DNA of 64,000 bases, taken from Atherinomorus stipes. Its lineage: Eukaryota; Chordata; Actinopteri; Atheriniformes; Atherinidae. The notes below the pieces were generated by a model that was given only the letters and a program-made list of their open reading frames with translations, did no database searches and was not told where the DNA came from. The DNA lies in assembly GCA_023101725.1 (NCBI GenBank), contig JALJCO010009054.1:372001-436000 (forward strand), in the 5' to 3' direction. Position 1 is the first letter of the stretch; each line of letters opens with the position of its first letter. Below, one piece after another: positions 57,932 through 64,000 of the stretch. The translations under genes and the position numbers were made by a program.

Positions 57932-60900
57932 ATGCGATCTCCAGATCCTTCTTCACCTTTTCCAGCAGAAGCCCTCCTTCATGGCCAATTTGCAAGCTGG
58001 GGATCAGGCAGTAACAGCAACAATAACAGCAGCCCGAACAGCCCTGGCAGCCCAGGAGGGCTCTCTCCTGCTGCCTCCCCAGTTACAGCTCCAGCATCCA
58101 ATTATGCCTTGACCCTTACCCACACCCACATACACATTCAACGGCTGTCTCCACGGCCAGGGAAGGAAGCCCGTCTCCTGCTGCCTTTGTCAGAATTGGT
58201 GGGGTGCAGCTGCCCTCGTTCTCCTGCTCCTCCTCTGCTGGTGCTGTATTGGTACCCTCCAGGGAAACGACGGAAGGGTGTGTCACGGCGCCGGCAGGTG
58301 AGGGCCTATCTGGCTGAAACCAGGCCCGAGGCTGAGAGGTGGTCAGCTGCTGTGCAGTGTCTACTCAGAGGAGTGACCGTCAACGCTGAAACAGGTGTGT
58401 GTTTGTCCACTTTGTGTGATGGCTCATGATTTGAGTGGCACATTAACTGCATCATACAGATATTTCAGGAGGCTTTCATGTCTGTGTGTTATGATATATT
58501 AGTAGAGACATGACTTTTTAAATGAACGTTAACTCAACAAAGCCATAGTGTCCAAATGTAAGACAAATGTTTTTGCCTGGATTGTTTCCCCTCAGCTGTC
58601 TGTAAAACACTGCCAGTGTGAAAACTGGATACAAGGATCTCCTTGGACATAAGCTAATGTTATTAAATATCTTTCAGACATGCAGTCCCAAACCCAAAGA
58701 ATAAGATATCTGTATGAAACAGAAAATGATCTGGTATTTTTAGTTTGATTTTTTTTTCTTCCCCAAAAGATCCAGAAACCTGAACCCAGAGTTAATTGTT
58801 TCTGATCTTTATTGTAGATGACTTGTCCTGTTGAATAGCTTTATCTTTTCTAATAATGCAGATAGCTCACTCGTTCTAAATCTGACCTGTATTTGTCTCC
58901 ATTAAAGAGTCTTGACATCACAATTTTACTACTACCACCACTCCTGCTGTCATTTAGCAGATGCTTTTTCCAAAGTGACTTAAATGTTACTTAATTTAGC
59001 TTTGATTTACATCTCTTTTGTAAATGCTTGCTAAGTATAGCTAAATGCCACAGAATTCCAAGACCTTCCTGTATGTTCAGGACTCACATTTAGTCTTTTA
59101 GAGGACAAACAGTGGTCCAGCATCCACCAAAAAACAATGGGAGTTCAACACTAATGCACACACATCCAGGGTAGCTGTTTATTTTCTTTATTTCAAGTGA
59201 CTTAATCTTTCTCTTTAGCTTATTTTATTTGTTACTCTGCTTCTTTATTCCTTCCCTTATCTGTCCTGCACATATGGTCTGCATCATTCAGTGTCCAATG
59301 TAAAGATAGAGAGGGTGGAGCTGCTGCAGCTTGCCACCCCTTCCTTTTGCCATATTCACAAGGCTTAGTTATCAAGCAGATAACTTCTTAGTGTGCACTT
59401 TGAATGGCTGTTTTTATTTTTTGCTATTTATTTTTATTTATTTATTCATTTTGCTTGTGTATCTTAAACTTAACCTGCATCTTCATCTTTTGTTTGTCCC
59501 ATCACCTCTTTGGACAAGAATAGTTTTCTTTTTTTTTATCAAAAAAAAAAAATATTAAAAAAAATTTTTTTTTAAAAAAAAAAACCCCTCCAAAAAAAAA
59601 AAAAAGGCTCTAAATTTAAAATCGGACATTATTTACACACGGGGGGGGGGGGGGAGTATGATTTGGGGGGGGGGGGAGGAAGAAAAAAAGGGGGGATGGA
59701 GGGGAAAAAAAAACGGGGGGGGAGGGAGAGCTGGGGGGGGGGGAGGAAAGAGAAAAAATTAAAAAATAAAAAAGAGAGAAAAAGGAAAAGGAAGAAAGGA
59801 AGAAAAACAAAAAAAGGAGAGAGGGGAGGACGGCACGGAAGGTGAGATAGAGATACGGCCGGCGGCTGGTCGCCGGCGCAGCGGAAGGGAAGGGGGGGGG
59901 CGCCGCCCCTTAATGTTCAACCATAAATTCTGTAAAATGTGTATTTTGTGTCCTTCATCTAAAATGGTCACTTCATGCTTCTCCCTCCAACAGTGGAGGA
60001 GGGGGAAAAAAACAGTTTATTTTTATTTCTCATCAGTCCCTTTTTTTTCCTTGTCTTATTGTGTTTCAGTCACAATTAGATGCATATTCATGTCATTCAG
60101 TATTTCTAAAGAGTCACTGTCTCGTTTCTGTGAATTCTTGTGCTGACTGATCTTACAGCTGTGCTTAGTTGATTACTGCTTTGCTTTGGTCTTGTTTGTT
60201 GCATAATCCAGATTTAACTGCAAATGTAGCCCTTTCATCTCTATCCCTGCAATATTGACATCCACCCGTACCACACTAAATCTTTTGAGTTAACTATTGC
60301 TTAGAATTGTTTTGGTTTTTTTCCTTCTCTTCTTTTTATTGAGAAATCAGAGAGCATAATACATCCATCAGTATAGTGGGGATACAGTTAAACCCGATCC
60401 CATCCACTGGTTTCTCCTTTTTATCAATAATCCTTTTTTTACAACATTTTCAAACAGCTTTCCTTCTTTTTAAAATGTTTTTGTACATCATGGCACATCA
60501 TGTAAATCCAGAGGTTAACTCGGGACTAAAATCAGAATTTACAAAAGATGTTCTATCACTGTTTCTGAAATGAAATGATTAACAGACAGAACATCAACTC
60601 TGTGCAGGGTGAAGTAGATTCCACGAGGTGAAATGAAAGAGGCTCAATTAGTTAAATGCATTCAAAGTCCAGGATTGGGAAACACTGTAATCAGAGCTTA
60701 GTCTATGTCCCAATTGACCATCTGAAAATCTGCTGAAAGTTTTTTTCGATGACCTGGACAAAAATTGTGTAGTTTTCATACTCATTCATGCTATTTTTTT
60801 CTTTGTCCCTCAGAATTTTCAAGAAGTCTGCTACCTCGTCCCAGGCGACTGCTGTTATTGGTCAATCCGTTTAGTGGAAGGGGCCAAGCAATGCAGTGGT

Positions 60901-62964
60901 GTCAGACCCACATCCTGCCAATGATTAGAGAGGCCAACATCAGTTACAACCTCATACAAACAGGTAACACGAAAACTTGAAACGGTTCCATATGGCACAT
61001 GATGTACATAAGATGGATGTTTATAACAGGCATTTATTCATCTTATCACAGAACGTCAGAACCATGCAAGAGAGCTTATCAGAGAGATATCACTCCCAGA
61101 GTGGGATGGCATCATCATTGTGTCTGGGGATGGTCTGCTGCATGAGGTGAAATGCTCCTGTTGTAAAACTAAGCATTATCAAATGCATATGTGTTCCCAC
61201 TAATGTGATTGCCTTAACTTTTCTGTGTTATGTTTCCCTAGGTAATTAATGGACTGATGGAGCGCCCAGATTGGGAACAAGCAATAAAAACACCTGTTGG
61301 TATTCTGCCCTGTGGCTCTGGGAATGCCTTGGCTGGTTCCATCAACCACCATGCAGGGTGAGCATTTCTTTCATATTTTTTGTTTATTATGACATTCGTG
61401 GCTGGAAAGTTATTTTCAGCTCAGTTTAAAATGTTAGATTTAGGAAGACACCTCCCTGTATAGCAACAATGGACAACAATATAATAACAACAATGCACCT
61501 TTTGTTCATAAAATATGGTTAAACAGTGACTACTAACCCACGCCCCACCCCCAACCCCTCTTAACCAACACATAGCAGCACATTAACACATCAACATGAG
61601 ATTATAATATAGCAGTCACATGAGTAATATGAGCAAAGTATCACATAACATTATAGCACTTTATTGAGCAATAGCTACTGCAAATCTATGAGGTTTCAAA
61701 CCTCAACAATTCCTGCAGTTGTACTTTTCTTAGGTGTTTTCAGTTATGTTAAAGTGTTATCTGAAATATCAAGTTTTGTGTTATCTAATGATGTGTTGTG
61801 TAACTAAAGGCCACAATGGTTTGCTGATAAAAAAAAAAAAGAGTGCTTTGATGTTATTAGGTCATTGTACACCATTAGATAAAAATAGTTTCTGGACTCA
61901 GTCTCTAGTCTAAACAGTACATCACATGTTTAAGGACAATCTTGCAGGACACTTTTAGCTCAGACACATCAGAATTAAAACAGATATCAAAATCATGAAC
62001 ATGATGATTTATTCTATAGATGACGTCAAATTGAAATAACAGATTAAATTCTGATGATTTTAGTTCATTTATGTGGCATACATCCCAGTTAATTTCTACT
62101 TGACATAAAAAAAACAATGAACATATCTTTGATATGTTTGCTGCAAGTTTGAGAAAAAGAGACTTTGTCTTTATTGGGGGGGGTTTCATTTGAGCTAGGT
62201 GTGCTGAAGTAGGGAAATAATAAAAACCTTCTGGACACTGGCCCAAGAGGTCCAGATTTGGTGATCCCTGGTTTATACTGTATAATAAACGTTGGGCATT
62301 ATTGGTAAACACTACCAAAACAAATGTGCATGTAGGACTTCTTTAGAAATGGCTCGTGATCAAACGTGGAGCAACAACAAAGTGAAAATTTTAATTGATA
62401 TATGGTCAGAGGAAAACATCCCAGTTCCTAGTAATTAGCTGTGAAATGGAGACTCTGGGATATGCCTGCACTGCACTAAATTTAGACAAAGGAAAAAAAG
62501 CAGCTCAGGCGACGAGACTCTGGCTTATATGGCCAAAGTGCAGCGTTAAAGCGATCTCGGTCCGGGAGATCACCCCCACCCACCAACTGAGCTGAGTCCC
62601 CAATCAGGCCAAGTCTAGTGGACTATCCTGGTGTGAATGCACCCTAAAAGACAAAGTCTGCACTATTACCGCTTTTCAGATCAAGTCTGAAAGGGGCATA
62701 AGTTAGTTCTAGCACTGACACCAGGTTGTTGTCTGTTTTGTTTTCCTGTGTCTCTCTCAGGTATGACATGTGCCTTCGAGAGCCCCTTCTGTTGAACTGC
62801 TGCTTTCTGCTCTGTCGAGGAGGTATCAGACCCATGGACGTGGTCTCCGTGACAACAAGCCCTGCCCCATCCAATAACAGCCGTGCTGCAGCACCCAGGA
62901 GACTGTTTTCCTTCCTTTCTGTTGCCTGGGGCTTCGTGTCCGATGTGGACATTGAGAGTGAAAG
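57932..62964 (+). CDS. sphk2: sphingosine kinase 2, 3' truncated by the window
   Basis: Lipid kinase converting sphingosine to sphingosine-1-phosphate. Exons 57932-58394, 60814-60963, 61052-61146, 61242-61357 and 62761-62964 are in phase. The first exon has an N-terminal extension typical of the SPHK2 isoform (MRSPDPSSPFPAEALLHGQF, a Ser/Asn/Pro-rich part, then basic GKRRKGVSRRRQVRAYL, comparable to the SPHK2 nuclear-localisation region). The catalytic core shows VNPFSGRG, the nucleotide-binding and catalytic SGDGLLHEVINGL, GILPCGSGNALAGS and FSFLSVAWGFVSDVDIESE. The N-terminal extension and LLPRPRRLLLLVNPF, as in human SPHK2, favour SPHK2 over SPHK1. The ATG at 57932 is the first in frame after the acceptor. 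The 3' exons, including the long proline-rich insert and the C-terminus, lie beyond 64000. Confidence 0.95.
58395..60813 (+). other. sphk2 intron with low-complexity tract
   Basis: No coding segment. 59520-59900 contains A runs, then G/A tracts almost without pyrimidines (59641-59830), then a GC-rich piece (59829-59910) unlike the rest of the intron. The remainder is ordinary AT-rich intron. Confidence 0.6.
61358..62760 (+). other. sphk2 intron
   Basis: 1.4-kb intron. It is AT-rich in its first part and contains a Harbinger-like coding relic at 62349-62438. CACCCTAAAAGACAAAG near 62640 may be the end of the same repeat. Confidence 0.6.
62349..62438 (+). pseudogene. PIF/Harbinger-type Myb/SANT-like domain relic
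   Basis: An ATG opens MARDQTWSNNKVKILIDIWS followed by EENIP and a stop after 29 codons. The spacing W-S-x(6)-L-I-x-I-W-S-x-E-x-I matches the start of the Myb/SANT-like DNA-binding proteins encoded by Harbinger transposons in fish. Only the first helices remain. It lies in the sense orientation of sphk2. Confidence 0.5.
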
Positions 62965-63609
62965 GTGTGTGAATAAATAGTTATGTGGAAGAAGAAGAAG
63001 AAATCTTTATTTGTCAGTATATATTAGGGATGTGCACAACCAATTGATTAATCAATTAGTCGAAACGGCACACGAGGTCAAGTCTTTTTTAAAAAGTTGA
63101 CCATTATTAATTATGTTTCGTTGCGCAGAAACATGGGGATGTTTACAGTGCTGGTAAAACAAGAGCGCAGCCCCTTTAAGAAGAAGAGCCGACACGCAGC
63201 AGTCAGCTGATCTGACACAGTGCGGGCAGAGCAGAGTGGTGGGGTCGAGGGGAGAGACGTCGAGGCAGAGGAAGTTGTCTGTGGGATGCTGTCTGTTTAT
63301 TAGTGGCAAATGTTTTAGCTACAAGCTTCATTAATTATCTGCACACATCTCTTCTAGGCCTTTTCTTTTCTTGCAGAGTCCCGTTACTGCTTCTACACTG
63401 CTGGTAAACCCAGTTAAGGCTTGTTACATATTCCACGAGAAGCGAGAACTTTGTTCTTGCCCTCAAGGCTGTAAGAACAAGAAAAAAGTTTGTTTTCGTC
63501 AAGTTAATACATGCTCCACTAGATGCTCTGCGACCAGCTGCACGCAGGGGAGGTGAGCACGCAGTGTTCACCCAGTGATTATACATTTACAACAAACTTT
63601 GTCCGTGGC
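62965..63609 (+). other. sphk2 intron, non-coding
   Basis: A (GAA)n-like run (62989-63002) and TTAGGGATGTGCACAACCAA (from 63027), which looks like the end of a hAT-type repeat. No exon recognised. Confidence 0.4.
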
Positions 63610-63974
63610 TAGGGATGTAACGATATGAAAATTTTATATAATTTTTATCGCGGTATTATAAAAACACCCCCCAGCATTTTTAAAAATATCCAAAATGGGT
63701 CTAAATGTCTACTTTGTCCTTTATAGAGGAGGAAAAATCTCAAGAGAGCTGTCCACGTGGGCGCCTTTGTTGCCTTCCGCCATGTTTTCACAAGTTAAAC
63801 ACTGCAAACTGCGACTACTACTGCTTTTCCAACCAATGAGCAACATCATTGGGAGTTTTTCAACGTGCATTAATCAGTCACGGTTTCAATGATAGTTAAA
63901 ATTTTAAACGGTATTACTAATCGTAGGGAATTTTATCACGATTAACCATTTTACCAGTAATCGTTACATCCCTA
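63610..63974. mobile_element. hAT-type MITE (TAGGGATGTAACGAT ends)
   Basis: Ends TAGGGATGTAACGAT and ATCGTTACATCCCTA are perfect inverted repeats 365 bp apart. The flanking octamers TCCGTGGC (63602-63609) and CCCGTGGC (63975-63982) match at seven of eight positions, consistent with an aged hAT target duplication. Non-coding. Confidence 0.85.
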
Positions 63975-64000
63975 CCCGTGGCAGAATGGGGTTGCGCATG

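Noticed and set aside
59616..59845. Open frames rich in Gly/Arg/Lys or Pro/Ser/Phe
   Set aside because: They translate G/A homopolymer tracts and have no protein-like sequence.

Overview
The window is nuclear DNA of a vertebrate, almost certainly a teleost fish. It has split genes with GT-AG introns, short AT-rich introns, and many fish-type repeats: hAT MITEs with 8-bp target duplications, a Tc1-like fragment, L2-like and L1-like LINE ends. No bacterial or organellar signature was seen. Family assignments come from protein motifs and exon structure read by eye; no database was searched.

Layout. (1) 1-20845, plus strand: most of a non-muscle myosin II heavy chain, best matched to MYH14. It enters the window after its N-terminal exons and runs to its stop codon. 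I placed 40 constitutive exons plus three in-frame cassette-exon candidates (loop 1, loop 2, tail). (2) 20846-24725: 3' flank with old repeats. (3) 25122-27183, minus strand: a two-exon gene of a FAM181-like family, tail to tail with the myosin. It has a YAP-like SFFxPP motif near its C-terminus. (4) 30773-32063, plus strand: mpv17l, a four-exon Mpv17/PMP22-family membrane protein. (5) 32500-41390: gene-poor and repeat-rich. It holds a 725-bp tract with no cytosine, a Tc1-like fragment, an unrecognised coding remnant and a CpG-rich promoter-like patch. (6) 41393-46374, plus strand: possible exons of an unrecognised membrane protein among MITEs, followed by the last four exons of a LENG8-type SAC3/PCI protein. 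(7) 46500-50620: one antisense L2-like and two sense L1-like LINE ends. (8) 50751-54632, plus strand: complete rpl18 (188 aa) with a compact TOP promoter. (9) 54850-62964, plus strand: sphk2 (sphingosine kinase 2), 5' exons and catalytic core, truncated by the window end.

The genes do not form a pathway. They cover actomyosin contractility, a possible TEAD-pathway peptide protein, an organelle membrane protein, mRNA export, the ribosome and sphingolipid signalling. Several have human counterparts on 19q13.3-13.4 (MYH14, RPL18, SPHK2, LENG8), so the block looks like conserved vertebrate synteny.

Quality caution. Two myosin exons, one mpv17l exon and one unrecognised remnant each depart from a clean frame by one nucleotide. 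The window also has long G, A and C runs and the cytosine-free block. These look more like consensus or assembly errors than gene death, because all other exons have exactly the expected lengths and phases.
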